NCBI GenBank assembly: GCA_014859895.1
Contig: JACZKS010000113.1
Coordinates: forward strand, 1-43,729
Direction of reading: 5' to 3'
Source: Rhodospirillales bacterium
GTDB lineage: Bacteria; Pseudomonadota; Alphaproteobacteria; Rhodospirillales; Shumkoniaceae
DNA length: 43,729 nucleotides
The stretch's first letter is position 1. Each line of letters begins with the position of its first letter. Made by a program: the position numbers and the translations under genes. The notes under the pieces were generated by a model, which saw only the letters and a program-made list of their open reading frames with translations, had not been told where the DNA came from and ran no database searches. Below, piece by piece: positions 8,164-16,919 of the stretch.

Positions 8164-8778
8164 ATGCGGATCGGGACACAGCTTCGTAGTCTACTGATTT
8201 TATGCGTCTTCCTTGTTGCCCCCCTGACGGCGTCGGCCCAGCAGGGTGATCCCGTTTCTGTGGTCCAACGTTTTCAGGATCATTTGCTGGAAGTCATGAA
8301 GGAAGCGAAATCCTTGACCGTCCGGCAACGCTACGAGCGCCTGCTGCCCGGCATCGAGGACGCGTTTTCCATCCCCGTCATGATCGGCACGGCGACGGGA
8401 GCGTACTGGAAGCAGGCCACCGTCGAGGAAAAAGAGCGACTCGCAACCGCCTTCAAGCGCAACAACATCAGCACCGTCGCCACGCTGTTCGATGGCTATT
8501 CCGGTCAGGCTTTTAAGATCGAAGGCGAAACGCCGGCACCCCAGAACACCCGTTTGATCAAGACCAAAATTATTGATCCGGACGGTTCTTCGGTGTCCCT
8601 GGATTATCGTGTCCTCGAAATGGCCGGGCGCTGGCGGATCATCGACGTCATCGTCGATGAAGGCATCAGCGAGATGACCGTACGCCGCTCCGAATACGGC
8701 AATACCCTCAAGAATCAGGGAATCAACGGACTGATCGCCACATTGACGGCGAAGGCCGACGAACTACTTTCTAAGTAG
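8164..8778 (+). CDS. MlaC-family periplasmic lipid-binding protein, copy 1
   Basis: This 204-residue member of the MlaC/Ttg2D (toluene tolerance) family has a signal peptide (residues 1-23, ending TASA|QQ) and then the family pattern: a helix with VVQRFQDHLLEVMKEA, RYERLLPGIEDAF, FDGYSGQAF and a C-terminal VRRSEYGNTLKNQGINGLIATL. MlaC carries phospholipid between the outer-membrane MlaA complex and the inner-membrane MlaFEDB. The ATG at 8164 is preferred over a GTG at 8149, because GGAGAG sits 5 bases before it. It is followed 35 bp later by a paralogue. No mlaFEDB genes are in the window. Confidence 0.85.
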   Translation: MRIGTQLRSLLILCVFLVAPLTASAQQGDPVSVVQRFQDHLLEVMKEAKSLTVRQRYERLLPGIEDAFSIPVMIGTATGAYWKQATVEEKERLATAFKRNNISTVATLFDGYSGQAFKIEGETPAPQNTRLIKTKIIDPDGSSVSLDYRVLEMAGRWRIIDVIVDEGISEMTVRRSEYGNTLKNQGINGLIATLTAKADELLSK

Positions 8779-8813
8779 TTCGTCCCCATCCCCTGGATTC
8801 CGGAGCCGCATTC

Positions 8814-9428
8814 ATGATGCGAGTGTGTCGTATCGTCCCCCTCGTGATGGCCGTGATGCTGTCATGGCCGCTGATGGCGGCGTCCCAGGCCGCTTCGGGT
8901 CCGGCAACCATCGTCGGCGAATTCCACGACCAGCTTCTGGCCGTCATGAAGCGGGCTGAGACGGAAGACGTGCAACAGCGTTTCGACACCCTTTCGCCGG
9001 CCATCGACAAGGCCTTCGATCTCGAACGGATGATTCGGGTAGCCGGCGGGTCCCAGTGGGAATCGGCCGATCCGGCGCAGCGGGCCACGTTGCTCAAGGC
9101 GTTTCGCCGCCTCAGCATCGCCACCTATGCCTCGCAGTTCAACGGCTACTCCGGCGAACGATTCGAGATGGTGGGCGACCGGCCCGGGCCGCAGGATACC
9201 GTGCTGGTGCAAACCCGCATCGTCGGCGCCGAGGACACGGACGCCGGACTGACCTATGTCATGAAGGAAACGGACTCCCGCTGGCTGATCGCCGACATCC
9301 TGCTCGACAACAGCGTCAGCCAGCTGGCCGTGCGCCGTTCCGAATACCGGCGAATTCTCGCCGATTCGGGCATCGATGGCCTGGTCGCAACCCTCAACCG
9401 CAAGGCGGACGAGCTGCTCGCGAAATAG
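8814..9428 (+). CDS. MlaC-family periplasmic lipid-binding protein, copy 2
   Basis: This 204-residue paralogue has the same length and layout as its upstream neighbour: a signal peptide (residues 1-27), then QLLAVMKRAETEDVQQRF, FNGYSGERFEM, SRWLIADILLDN and VRRSEYRRILADSGIDGLVATL. The two share motifs throughout but differ at many positions, so the duplication is old. GGAG lies 8 bases before the ATG. Its TAG stop directly abuts the stop of hpnN on the other strand with no base between. With HpnM it is the third MlaC-type protein in this window, which suggests dedicated lipid carriers for the hopanoid region. Confidence 0.85.
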   Translation: MMRVCRIVPLVMAVMLSWPLMAASQAASGPATIVGEFHDQLLAVMKRAETEDVQQRFDTLSPAIDKAFDLERMIRVAGGSQWESADPAQRATLLKAFRRLSIATYASQFNGYSGERFEMVGDRPGPQDTVLVQTRIVGAEDTDAGLTYVMKETDSRWLIADILLDNSVSQLAVRRSEYRRILADSGIDGLVATLNRKADELLAK

Positions 9429-12077
9429 TCAGGCCCGCCCCCGCCGCCATGAGGCGCTCGACAACGCCATCAGGGCCGGCAGCAGAACCAGCGTGCACAC
9501 CAGGGTCAACGAAATGGCGACCGTCAGCAGCACGCCCATGCTGGCCGTTCCCGGATGGCTGGAAAGCGCGATGGAGCCGAAAGAGCCCACCGTAGTCAGC
9601 GCGCTGAACACCACCGCCCTCGGCGTACTGGTGGCGAAGACCTCTTGGCGGCCGGCTTCGTCGCGACCGCGCAAGACCACGTGGATGCCATTGGCCACGC
9701 CCAACCCGAACAGCAACGGCAGCACGATGACGTTGGCGAAGTTGAAGGGAAGCGTCAGCAGAACCGATGCCGCGACCGTCAGAAGGGTGGCCAGAACGAG
9801 GGGGGCAAAAACAAACAGTACGTCCCGAACGTTCCTCAACACCACGAACAGAAGGATCGCGATGCAGGAAACGGCGATGATTCCCGCCTCCCGGAACGCC
9901 GACACCACCGCATCTCCGGCTTCGAGAATGATGATCGGCCCGCCGGTGGCGTTGGGCGCCACCGCGCGGACCGCCTCGACGAATTGACGCAGTGCCTCGC
10001 GGTCGGTAAGATTCTCGCGCGGATAGACCTCGAGCCGGGTGCGCCCGTCGGCGGCGATCTCGCGCTCGCGCAGATCGCCCGGCAGCGAATCGAGAGCGAC
10101 GGGGCCGGCCATCAGCGCCTGGCGCAAATTTTCCAGACGAACGGGCAGCCCCGACAGCAACCGTTCCTGCATTTCCACAATCGTAGCGTCCGTGGCCGCG
10201 GGGCCGCCCAGGGCCTCGATGGCCCGGATCAGCCGCCCGGCGTCGTCCTTCAGGTCCGCGTCCGCCGCCCGCGCCACCAGCGTCTGCAGACTCTCAAGCA
10301 CCTCGGCCAGGGCTTTCCGATTGTCCGTCGGCGATGGCGGTGCCTTCTGATTGCCGGGGCTCAAGGCGGGCGCCAGGAACAAGGCCATGGTCTGGATGAT
10401 GTCGAGCTTGGCGTCCTGGTCGGCGGGAACGTAGTCGGCGATCGATCGCGTCTCCCTCACTTCCGGCAGCCGGCCCAGCTTGTCGCCCAGCGTCCGGGCC
10501 TCGATCACGTCCTTCGCCAACACCGTCACCGAATACGGGCCGTCGGCATCGTCCTTGATGAGGTCGAGGTAGGTGGCCACCGATTCGGTCTCGGGGTCCC
10601 TAAGGTTGAGAGGATCGAAATCGAAGCGGGCGCGCGGCAGCAGCAGGGCCGCCAACATCGCCAGCAGCAAAGCTCCGGACAGCACCGCCCGGGGGTGGGC
10701 GCCGAGCCAGCCGGTGGCGGGATTGGCCGAATCGCGACCGCCGGCATCGGAGCCATCCGGGCGAATGTTCATCAGGGCCAGCAGCGCCGGAAGAACCGTC
10801 AGGTTGGAAAACAGCGCGATGAACATCCCGGCGCCGGCAATCACCCCCAATTCGGCCAAGCCCAGATACGCGGTGGGGAGGAAGGAGAAAAAGCCGATCG
10901 CCGCAGCCACCGCACACAGCGTGAGCGCACCGCCGACACTTTCCGCCGCTTCCCGCAAGGCGGCGCCCGATCCTGCCGCTGCGCGGATGGCTTCCCTGTA
11001 GCGGAGGCCGAAGTGAATTCCAAAATCGACGCTGAGGCCGATGAACAGCACGGCGAACGCTACCGAAATCAGGTTCAGCCGGCCGATCGCCAGCGTGGCG
11101 AAGGCAGCCGTCCACACCAAGCCCATGATCAGGGTAAGCAGCGTCGCCAAGGCCATGCGGACGGAACGGAAGCTCCAAAACAGCAGGCCGACCACCAGTA
11201 CCAGCGACACCACGGCGGCGAGGCCCATGCCCTCCTCGACGCTTCTCAATTCGTCCTCGGCCATGGCAGCCGAGCCGGTCAGGCGCACGCGAACACCCCA
11301 ATCCGGCGTCAGGCCGATCTCATCGGCCAGGTGACGCACGGTATCGATGGCCGCAGTGGCCGGTTGAAGCGATCCGTAATCGAGGACCGGCTGCACGAGG
11401 ATGAACCGCCGATAGGGCCCCTTGTCGTCGCCGTCGTCCATCATCAATTGCTGCCAGGAAAGCCGTGAAAACCGTCCCTCCTTCTGGGCATCGAGCGTTT
11501 CGGCCATAACCGTCAGCACCCGACCGATTTCGATAGGCGGCGCGGTATTCCCACTTTCCAGAACGGCGTCTACGGCCAGCCGGAGCATGTCGAACAGCCC
11601 GCGTAGGCTGGGATCGCGCCACAAGGCGCCAAGGAAAGGCTGGGCTTCGGCCAGTCTGTCGCTCAGCGCGTAAAGCTCGTCGGTGCTCAGATAAAGCAGG
11701 CCGTTCCGGCGAAAGAAGGGGTCCGCCGCCGGATCGAAGACACTGCGAAAAACGGCCGGAAGTTCCCGCATCCTGCCGGCGAGCGCGATGGCCGCGTCGT
11801 CGGCCAGGTCAGGAGTCTGGCCGTCGATCACCACCACGATCATGTCCGACAACTGAGGGAAGGCCTCGTCCTCTTCCCGCGAGTATTTCTGGAACGGCAG
11901 GTCCGGGGAGAGCATGTCCTCGGTATCGGTGTTGATGGCGACGTTACGGGCGACAAAAAAGCTGGCGCCGACCGTCGCCGCCAGGGCGACGACGACCACC
12001 CAGGGCGCCCATCGCCGCACGCCATCGACCCACAGGGTGGCGAAGCGCCGACCGGATTGTGCGATCAAAGAAGCCAT
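9429..12077 (-). CDS. hpnN: Hopanoid-associated RND (MMPL) transporter HpnN
   Basis: This 882-residue RND-superfamily protein has the MMPL layout: TM1 (about 24-44), a periplasmic loop to about 275, five clustered helices (280-440), TM7 (about 468-486), a second loop to about 715 and a last five-helix group. Typical segments are ISVAFAVLFIGLSVDFGIHF and VIVLPLLFGLGVANGIHV. HpnN moves hopanoids to the outer membrane in Rhodopseudomonas palustris and related bacteria. The ATG at 12077 is favoured over the GTG directly before it because AGGGG lies 7 bases upstream of the ATG. It is the last gene of hpnA-nucleotidyltransferase-hpnN and ends stop-to-stop against mlaC copy 2. Confidence 0.92.
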   Translation of the reverse strand: MASLIAQSGRRFATLWVDGVRRWAPWVVVVALAATVGASFFVARNVAINTDTEDMLSPDLPFQKYSREEDEAFPQLSDMIVVVIDGQTPDLADDAAIALAGRMRELPAVFRSVFDPAADPFFRRNGLLYLSTDELYALSDRLAEAQPFLGALWRDPSLRGLFDMLRLAVDAVLESGNTAPPIEIGRVLTVMAETLDAQKEGRFSRLSWQQLMMDDGDDKGPYRRFILVQPVLDYGSLQPATAAIDTVRHLADEIGLTPDWGVRVRLTGSAAMAEDELRSVEEGMGLAAVVSLVLVVGLLFWSFRSVRMALATLLTLIMGLVWTAAFATLAIGRLNLISVAFAVLFIGLSVDFGIHFGLRYREAIRAAAGSGAALREAAESVGGALTLCAVAAAIGFFSFLPTAYLGLAELGVIAGAGMFIALFSNLTVLPALLALMNIRPDGSDAGGRDSANPATGWLGAHPRAVLSGALLLAMLAALLLPRARFDFDPLNLRDPETESVATYLDLIKDDADGPYSVTVLAKDVIEARTLGDKLGRLPEVRETRSIADYVPADQDAKLDIIQTMALFLAPALSPGNQKAPPSPTDNRKALAEVLESLQTLVARAADADLKDDAGRLIRAIEALGGPAATDATIVEMQERLLSGLPVRLENLRQALMAGPVALDSLPGDLREREIAADGRTRLEVYPRENLTDREALRQFVEAVRAVAPNATGGPIIILEAGDAVVSAFREAGIIAVSCIAILLFVVLRNVRDVLFVFAPLVLATLLTVAASVLLTLPFNFANVIVLPLLFGLGVANGIHVVLRGRDEAGRQEVFATSTPRAVVFSALTTVGSFGSIALSSHPGTASMGVLLTVAISLTLVCTLVLLPALMALSSASWRRGRA

Positions 12078-12098
12078 CACCGACCCCTGATCCCGGGC

Positions 12099-12884
12099 TT
12101 AGCCCCGACGTGCCTTGGAGCCGCCATCGCGGTCGGTCGCGGCGGCTGCTACCTGCGGATAGATGATCTGCTGGGCCCGGATCAGGTCACCCGGAAAATC
12201 GATCTCGATCCACGGCACCCCGGTAATATCTTCGAACCCGAAGGTCCCCGGGGGGGAGTCCATCATCACATCTCGCATGGCCGGTTCGTAGGCGAGCTTG
12301 ACCTTTCCGGCCTGCACGTACCTGGCCGTCGCATCGGCGATCCGGCCGGCGATTGCCGGCGACATTTTCATGAAGCCCGGCCATTCGCCGATGACGTCGA
12401 AGTCGCCTTCGATCATCTTGCCGAAATCGACGATGCGGTCGTCGCGGATGCAGATCCGCACCGGGTCCTCGCCGGCGTCGATGCCGCGATCGAACAGCAG
12501 GCAGGTCGGATCGGAGGCAGCGATCAGGCGTTCGAGAAGCAGCGGCGGATAGAGCACGTCGGCATCCATGAACAGAACGTCGCTGCCGCTCTTCAGCACG
12601 TCCCTCGCCGTCCACAGCGACACCACCGGGCCGTCGTGAAAATCCGGATTGAAATAGGTGCGGACGAAATCCCCGGCGCCGACGGCCCTCAATTCCGCCT
12701 CGATCTCGTCATGGCGGTAGCCGAGCACCATGACCAGTTCCTCGATCCCCAACGCGCGGAGGATTTCGACATGGCGCTCCAGAAGCGTCTTGTTCTCGAA
12801 GCGAAGCAGGACCTTGGGCGGCTGGTCTTCCCCGTTTCCATACAACCGGGTGCCCAGTCCCGCCGCCAGCATTACGGCTTTCAT
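12099..12884 (-). CDS. Nucleotidyltransferase (phosphocholine cytidylyltransferase-like)
   Basis: This 261-residue enzyme of the NTP-transferase fold has the N-terminal nucleotide loop AAGLGTRL with a downstream PPKVLL lysine, then a metal-site DADV (in DVLFMDADVLY). Such enzymes join a phosphorylated sugar or alcohol to a nucleotide; LicC-like choline-phosphate cytidylyltransferases are the closest group I recognise. It starts 76 bp after hpnA ends and is followed 21 bp later by hpnN, so it is cotranscribed with hopanoid genes. Its substrate cannot be read from the sequence. A role in activating a hopanoid head group or a phospholipid precursor is inference. Confidence 0.78.
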   Translation of the reverse strand: MKAVMLAAGLGTRLYGNGEDQPPKVLLRFENKTLLERHVEILRALGIEELVMVLGYRHDEIEAELRAVGAGDFVRTYFNPDFHDGPVVSLWTARDVLKSGSDVLFMDADVLYPPLLLERLIAASDPTCLLFDRGIDAGEDPVRICIRDDRIVDFGKMIEGDFDVIGEWPGFMKMSPAIAGRIADATARYVQAGKVKLAYEPAMRDVMMDSPPGTFGFEDITGVPWIEIDFPGDLIRAQQIIYPQVAAAATDRDGGSKARRG

Positions 12885-12960
12885 CGATGAAGGCGCCTTA
12901 TCCCATTGAACGGCCCTCGTCTAAACCATTCGCGACCGAACCGCAATGAACGGCTGGCCG

Positions 12961-13953
12961 TCAGCCGAGGTAGCCGTTCTCGCGGAACCACCGGATGGCG
13001 TCGGATAGCGCCTTGACGGCCGGGCGCGGCGCGTACCCCAGGTGCCGAACGGCCTTGTCGGACGTGAAGAACATCTTCTTGCGGGCCATGCGCACGCCGT
13101 CCACTGTGGCGAATGGCTCCTCGCCGCCAGTCCAGCGGGTCCAGGTCTCGGCCACGAAGGCGACGGGAAGGATCAGGCTGTGGGGCACCCGGAAAAGCGG
13201 CGCCCTGCCCCCCGTCATCGCCGCAATGGCAACCAGGATTTGGCGCAGGGTCAGATTCTCGCCGCCGAGGATATAGCGTTCCCCGGTCACTCCCCGCTCG
13301 AAGGCCGCCAAGTGCCCGGCGGCAACGTCATCGACATGCACAACGTTGAGACCGGTATCGACATAGGCCGGCATACGTCCCGTCGCCGCCTCGACGATCA
13401 TCCGCCCGGTCGGGGTCGGTTTGATATCGTAAGGCCCGATCGGCGCCGACGGATTGACGATCACCACCGGAGCCCCCTCCGTGGCGATCATTCCCAGAAC
13501 GGTCTCCTCGGCCAGGAACTTGGAGCGCTTGTAAGGTCCGATCATGTCCGCAAGCGTGGCCGGGGTCCGCTCGTCGGCCGACTGGCCGCCCGGCCGAATG
13601 CCCAAGGTGGCGACGCTGCTGGTATAGACGACGCGCGAAACACCGGCGTCCATGGCGGCACGCAGGATGTTGCGGGTACCATCGACATTGGCGGCCATCA
13701 TCGCCTGTGGGTCGCGGGTCCATAGCCGATAGTCAGCTGCCACGTGGAAAAGCGCGTCACATCCGGCGCAGGCGGACCGCAACGACGCCCCATCGGTGAG
13801 ATCGCCGACCACGGCGTCAACGGCCAGGCCGTCGAGATTGCGCCGATCGCTGGTCGGTCTCACCAGGACGCGTACCGTATGCCCAGCCCCGAGCAGGGCC
13901 CGGGCCACGGCCGAGCCGACGAAGCCTGTTGCCCCAGTGACAAGCGCTTTCAT
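12961..13953 (-). CDS. hpnA: Hopanoid-associated NAD-dependent sugar epimerase HpnA
   Basis: This 330-residue extended short-chain dehydrogenase has the Rossmann loop TGATGFVG at the N-terminus, a central YTSSVATLG serine region and the catalytic YKRSK (Tyr-x-x-x-Lys). [18 protein letters not shown] and HVDDVAAGH are typical of the HpnA group. It is related to dihydroflavonol reductases and nucleotide-sugar epimerases; its exact reaction in hopanoid biology is unproven. The start at 13953 ([10 protein letters not shown]) is normal for the family, and 29 upstream in-frame codons are rejected. It heads the hpnA-nucleotidyltransferase-hpnN operon and diverges from ispH. Confidence 0.9.
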   Translation of the reverse strand: MKALVTGATGFVGSAVARALLGAGHTVRVLVRPTSDRRNLDGLAVDAVVGDLTDGASLRSACAGCDALFHVAADYRLWTRDPQAMMAANVDGTRNILRAAMDAGVSRVVYTSSVATLGIRPGGQSADERTPATLADMIGPYKRSKFLAEETVLGMIATEGAPVVIVNPSAPIGPYDIKPTPTGRMIVEAATGRMPAYVDTGLNVVHVDDVAAGHLAAFERGVTGERYILGGENLTLRQILVAIAAMTGGRAPLFRVPHSLILPVAFVAETWTRWTGGEEPFATVDGVRMARKKMFFTSDKAVRHLGYAPRPAVKALSDAIRWFRENGYLG

Positions 13954-13990
13954 GCGAACCATTTCCCGTGCCGGTTTTCGAAGGTCGCGG

Positions 13991-14018
13991 AGTATACCAG
14001 TGGGAAGCGCACTGTCGC
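13991..14018 (-). promoter_or_regulatory. Predicted hpnA promoter
   Basis: On the minus strand GCGACA (14013-14018) and TATACT (13991-13996) are 16 bp apart, about 38 bp before the hpnA ATG. The -10 matches the consensus at five of six positions and the -35 at four of six. Confidence 0.35.
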
Positions 14019-14066
14019 GAAATTCGTCGGGCCGCCCCATTTGGCCGCGACCGGCGGCAATTTTCC

Positions 14067-14095
14067 TTCAACTTCCGGCGAATCATCCCTATGTT
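14067..14095 (+). promoter_or_regulatory. Predicted ispH-hpnH promoter
   Basis: On the plus strand TTCAAC (14067-14072) and TATGTT (14090-14095) are 17 bp apart, about 60 bp before the ispH GTG. With the hpnA promoter on the other strand this makes the 200-bp region a divergent promoter that splits the hopanoid cluster. Confidence 0.35.
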
Positions 14096-14155
14096 CCAGG
14101 GCGACGGCCGCCGCGGAACGGCAGGGCCGTACGACTTTCAACCTGTCGAGGCATC

Positions 14156-15142
14156 GTGAAAAACGAGAACGAGAGAGTTCTGCGGGTTCTGCTGGCTCAG
14201 CCGCGCGGATTTTGTGCCGGCGTCGAACGCGCCATCGAGATCGTCCAGCGTGCGCTCGACCTGTTCGGCCCACCTGTCTACGTGCGTCACGAAATCGTCC
14301 ACAACAAGCACGTCGTGGAGTCGCTGCGCGCCAAGGGGGCGGTATTCGTCGAGAACCTGAGCGACATCCCGGAAGGCGCGGTGACGATCTTCAGCGCGCA
14401 CGGGGTGCCGGAAGCGGTGCAAGCGGAAGCCGAAAGGCGCAACCTGCCGACCATCGACGCCACCTGTCCCCTCGTTTCGAAGGTCCACAAGGAGGGGCAG
14501 AATCATGCCCTGAAGGGCCGCGAGGTGATCCTCATCGGCCACGATGGCCATCCCGAGGTAGAGGGAACCCGTGGACGGATCCCCGGCGGCGTCCATCTGG
14601 TCAGTTCCGCCGTCGACGTCGGGGCCATCCAGGTCAGGAATCCCGAGCAGGTCGCCTATGTCACCCAAACCACCCTTTCGGTCGACGAGACGCGTGACAT
14701 CATCGCGGCGTTGAAGAAGCGGTTTCCGAAAATCGTCGGTCCCGACGTCAAGGACATCTGCTACGCCACCCAGAACCGGCAGACGGCGGTTCGCAAGCTG
14801 GTGGGAGTGGCCGACATCCTTCTGGTCGTCGGCGCCCGCAACAGCTCGAACTCGAACCGGCTGCGGGAAATCGGCACCGAGATGAACATTCCCAGCTATC
14901 TGATCGACGATGCCAGCGCGCTCGATCCACGCTGGCTCGACGGCGTTACCACGGTGGGAATCACGGCCGGGGCGTCGGCCCCGGAAGAATTAGTGCTTGA
15001 TCTCATCCACCGGTTGGGTGATTTCGGGAAGGTCGAGGTGTCGGAAATTGGCGGCATCGAAGAAAACATGCACTTCAAGTTGCCGAGCAACCTCAACGAC
15101 ATGGCTGCCCACCTGAAGGCGCAAGAAAGCTCGGAGGCCTGA
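14156..15142 (+). CDS. ispH: 4-hydroxy-3-methylbut-2-enyl diphosphate reductase
   Basis: This 328-residue [4Fe-4S] enzyme performs the last step of the MEP pathway, making isopentenyl and dimethylallyl diphosphate. The three cluster cysteines are Cys20 (RGFCAGV), Cys104 ([10 protein letters not shown]) and Cys202 (ICYATQNRQ). Substrate-site residues are seen in [16 protein letters not shown] and [10 protein letters not shown]. The GTG at 14156 is the only start that fits the family N-terminus; GAGG precedes it closely. A longer open frame upstream is an artefact. It is followed after 4 bp by hpnH, so precursor supply and hopanoid side-chain synthesis share one transcript. Confidence 0.95.
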   Translation: MKNENERVLRVLLAQPRGFCAGVERAIEIVQRALDLFGPPVYVRHEIVHNKHVVESLRAKGAVFVENLSDIPEGAVTIFSAHGVPEAVQAEAERRNLPTIDATCPLVSKVHKEGQNHALKGREVILIGHDGHPEVEGTRGRIPGGVHLVSSAVDVGAIQVRNPEQVAYVTQTTLSVDETRDIIAALKKRFPKIVGPDVKDICYATQNRQTAVRKLVGVADILLVVGARNSSNSNRLREIGTEMNIPSYLIDDASALDPRWLDGVTTVGITAGASAPEELVLDLIHRLGDFGKVEVSEIGGIEENMHFKLPSNLNDMAAHLKAQESSEA

Positions 15143-15146
15143 TCCC

Positions 15147-16283
15147 GTGTCGGTTCCCTTGATTCAGCAAGTGCGCGTCGGCGCCTATATTCTGCGCCAG
15201 AAGCTGCGCGGCAACGCGCGCTATCCGCTGGTCCTCATGCTGGAACCGCTGTTCCGCTGCAACCTGGCGTGCGCCGGATGCGGCAAGATCGACTACCCCG
15301 ATCCCATCCTGAACCGGCGCATGAGCGTTCAGGAGTGTCTCGACGCAGCCGAGGAATGCGGCGCGCCGATCGTTTCGATCCCCGGCGGCGAGCCGCTTCT
15401 CCACAAACAAATCGTCGAGATCGTCAACGGCCTCGTCGCCCGCAAGAAGTTCGTCTATCTCTGCACCAACGCGCTTCTCATGGAAAAGCGGCTGGACCGC
15501 TTCTCGCCCAGCCCGTACCTGACGTTTTCGGTACATCTCGATGGCGACCGCGAGCATCACGACCGCGCCGTCTCCCAGGAAGGGGTTTTCGACCGGGCGG
15601 TTTCGGCCATCCGGGCGGCGCGTCAGCGCGGCTTCCGCGTCACAATCAACTGCACGCTGTTCGATTACGCCGACCCCAAGAACGTCGCCGAATTCCTGTC
15701 GTTCGCCTGTGACGAGTTGGATGTCGAAGGCGTCACGGTGGCACCCGGCTACGCCTACGAGCGGGCGCCGGTCCAGGAACACTTCATGACCCGGACGCGC
15801 ACCAAGGAGTTCTTCCGCGCACTGTTCCGCCTGGGAACCGGGCGCAAGTGGCGGTTCAACCAGTCCTCGCTCTATCTGGATTTCCTGGCCGGCAACCAAC
15901 AGTACCGGTGCACGCCGTGGGGCAATCCGACCCGCAACATCTTCGGCTGGCAGCGTCCGTGCTATCTGATCAGCGAAGGGTACGCCCCCACCTTCAAGGC
16001 ACTGATGGAGGAAACCGACTGGGAAAGCTACGGCACCGGCAACTACGAGAAATGCGCCAACTGCATGGTGCATTGCGGCTACGAGCCGACGGCGGTCATC
16101 GATACCGTCGCCCACCCGCTGAAGGCCTTGAAGGTAGCCCTTCGCGGGGTTGATACCGAAAAGCCGATGGTCGCCGACATCCCGCTCGAAAACCAGCGGC
16201 CGGCCCAGTTCGTGTTCGAAGCCCTGTCGGCGCAGCTAAAGGAAGCCGAGTCCGGGTCCCAGAAGCGCAGCGACGCTGCGTAA
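15147..16283 (+). CDS. hpnH: Radical SAM adenosylhopane synthase HpnH
   Basis: This 378-residue radical SAM enzyme adds the 5'-deoxyadenosyl radical to diploptene to give adenosylhopane, the first step of C35 hopanoid side-chain building. The cluster motif is Cys38-x3-Cys42-x2-Cys45 (RCNLACAGC), and the SAM-binding GGEP is at residues 80-83. Cys106 (in YLCTNA) matches the cysteine reported to quench the radical intermediate in the R. palustris enzyme. The start is GTG. Its last 48 bp overlap the end of hpnG, which is encoded on the opposite strand and acts on HpnH's product. Confidence 0.95.
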   Translation: MSVPLIQQVRVGAYILRQKLRGNARYPLVLMLEPLFRCNLACAGCGKIDYPDPILNRRMSVQECLDAAEECGAPIVSIPGGEPLLHKQIVEIVNGLVARKKFVYLCTNALLMEKRLDRFSPSPYLTFSVHLDGDREHHDRAVSQEGVFDRAVSAIRAARQRGFRVTINCTLFDYADPKNVAEFLSFACDELDVEGVTVAPGYAYERAPVQEHFMTRTRTKEFFRALFRLGTGRKWRFNQSSLYLDFLAGNQQYRCTPWGNPTRNIFGWQRPCYLISEGYAPTFKALMEETDWESYGTGNYEKCANCMVHCGYEPTAVIDTVAHPLKALKVALRGVDTEKPMVADIPLENQRPAQFVFEALSAQLKEAESGSQKRSDAA

Positions 16284-16919
16284 CGAAGTCAGCGCCCGGC
16301 GATTGGCGCCCGCCAGTCGCGCAATATCCGCCAGATCCCCCGGCCGTTTCAGCAGGCCGGCGCAGAATGCCCCGGGTTTGACGGCTCCCGCCTCGTCGAT
16401 CACCCCGGAAAGCCAAGCGGGAACGCGTCGGTCTGCCGTATCGGCGATGACCCGAACGGCAAGGAAGGGCAGATTGAACTGCCGGGCCGTGGAGGCAACC
16501 GCCGGGCTCTCCATGTCGACGGCGATGGCTCCCGTCTTTTCGTGCAGGCGTTGTTTTTCCTCGGGTGTTCCGACCGTCACGTCCGCCCCGGCCAGCAGGC
16601 CGACCGTCAATCCCGCTTCTCCCCGCAGCAAAGCGTGCGCCCGGGCGTGCCACGCCCCCTCCGCTTGAAAGATGGCATCGTCCCCGACCACACGATCAGC
16701 AAGAATCACGTCACCCGAATGCAGCGCGGAGTCAAGCCCGCCGGCCAACCCGAAGCTCGCCAGCGCCACGCAGCCCGCCTCCGCAAGGCCTCGGGCCAGG
16801 GCCTGGGCTCGTCGAGCGTCGGCACCGGCACAGCGGATGGCCAGCAGCCCCACCCGACCAATTGCTCTCAGGCAATCGGTTTCGCTGACAAGTCCGGTAA
16901 CGATGCCGAGTTGGTTCAC
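16236..16919 (-). CDS. hpnG: Hopanoid-associated nucleoside phosphorylase HpnG
   Basis: This 227-residue protein is of the purine nucleoside phosphorylase/MTA nucleosidase fold, with a glycine-rich SFGLAGGLD segment, the GTPEEKQRLHEKTGAIAVDMESPAVA region (Met-Glu-Ser binds ribose) and VRVIADTAD with the catalytic aspartate. HpnG removes adenine from adenosylhopane to give ribosylhopane or its phosphate. The ATG abuts the TAG of shc directly, and it is the last gene of the hpnM-to-hpnG operon. The final 16 codons overlap the hpnH 3' end in antisense. Confidence 0.9.
   Translation of the reverse strand: MNQLGIVTGLVSETDCLRAIGRVGLLAIRCAGADARRAQALARGLAEAGCVALASFGLAGGLDSALHSGDVILADRVVGDDAIFQAEGAWHARAHALLRGEAGLTVGLLAGADVTVGTPEEKQRLHEKTGAIAVDMESPAVASTARQFNLPFLAVRVIADTADRRVPAWLSGVIDEAGAVKPGAFCAGLLKRPGDLADIARLAGANRRALTSLRSVAALLGPGLGFL

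Noticed and set aside
9555-11468. Open frame of 637 codons antisense to hpnN
   Set aside because: The product is Gln/Arg/His-rich low-complexity sequence, typical of reverse frames of high-GC membrane protein genes.
13796-14155. 120-codon in-frame extension upstream of ispH
   Set aside because: The extra sequence is antisense to hpnA, has no IspH similarity, and a GTG with a ribosome site fits the family start.
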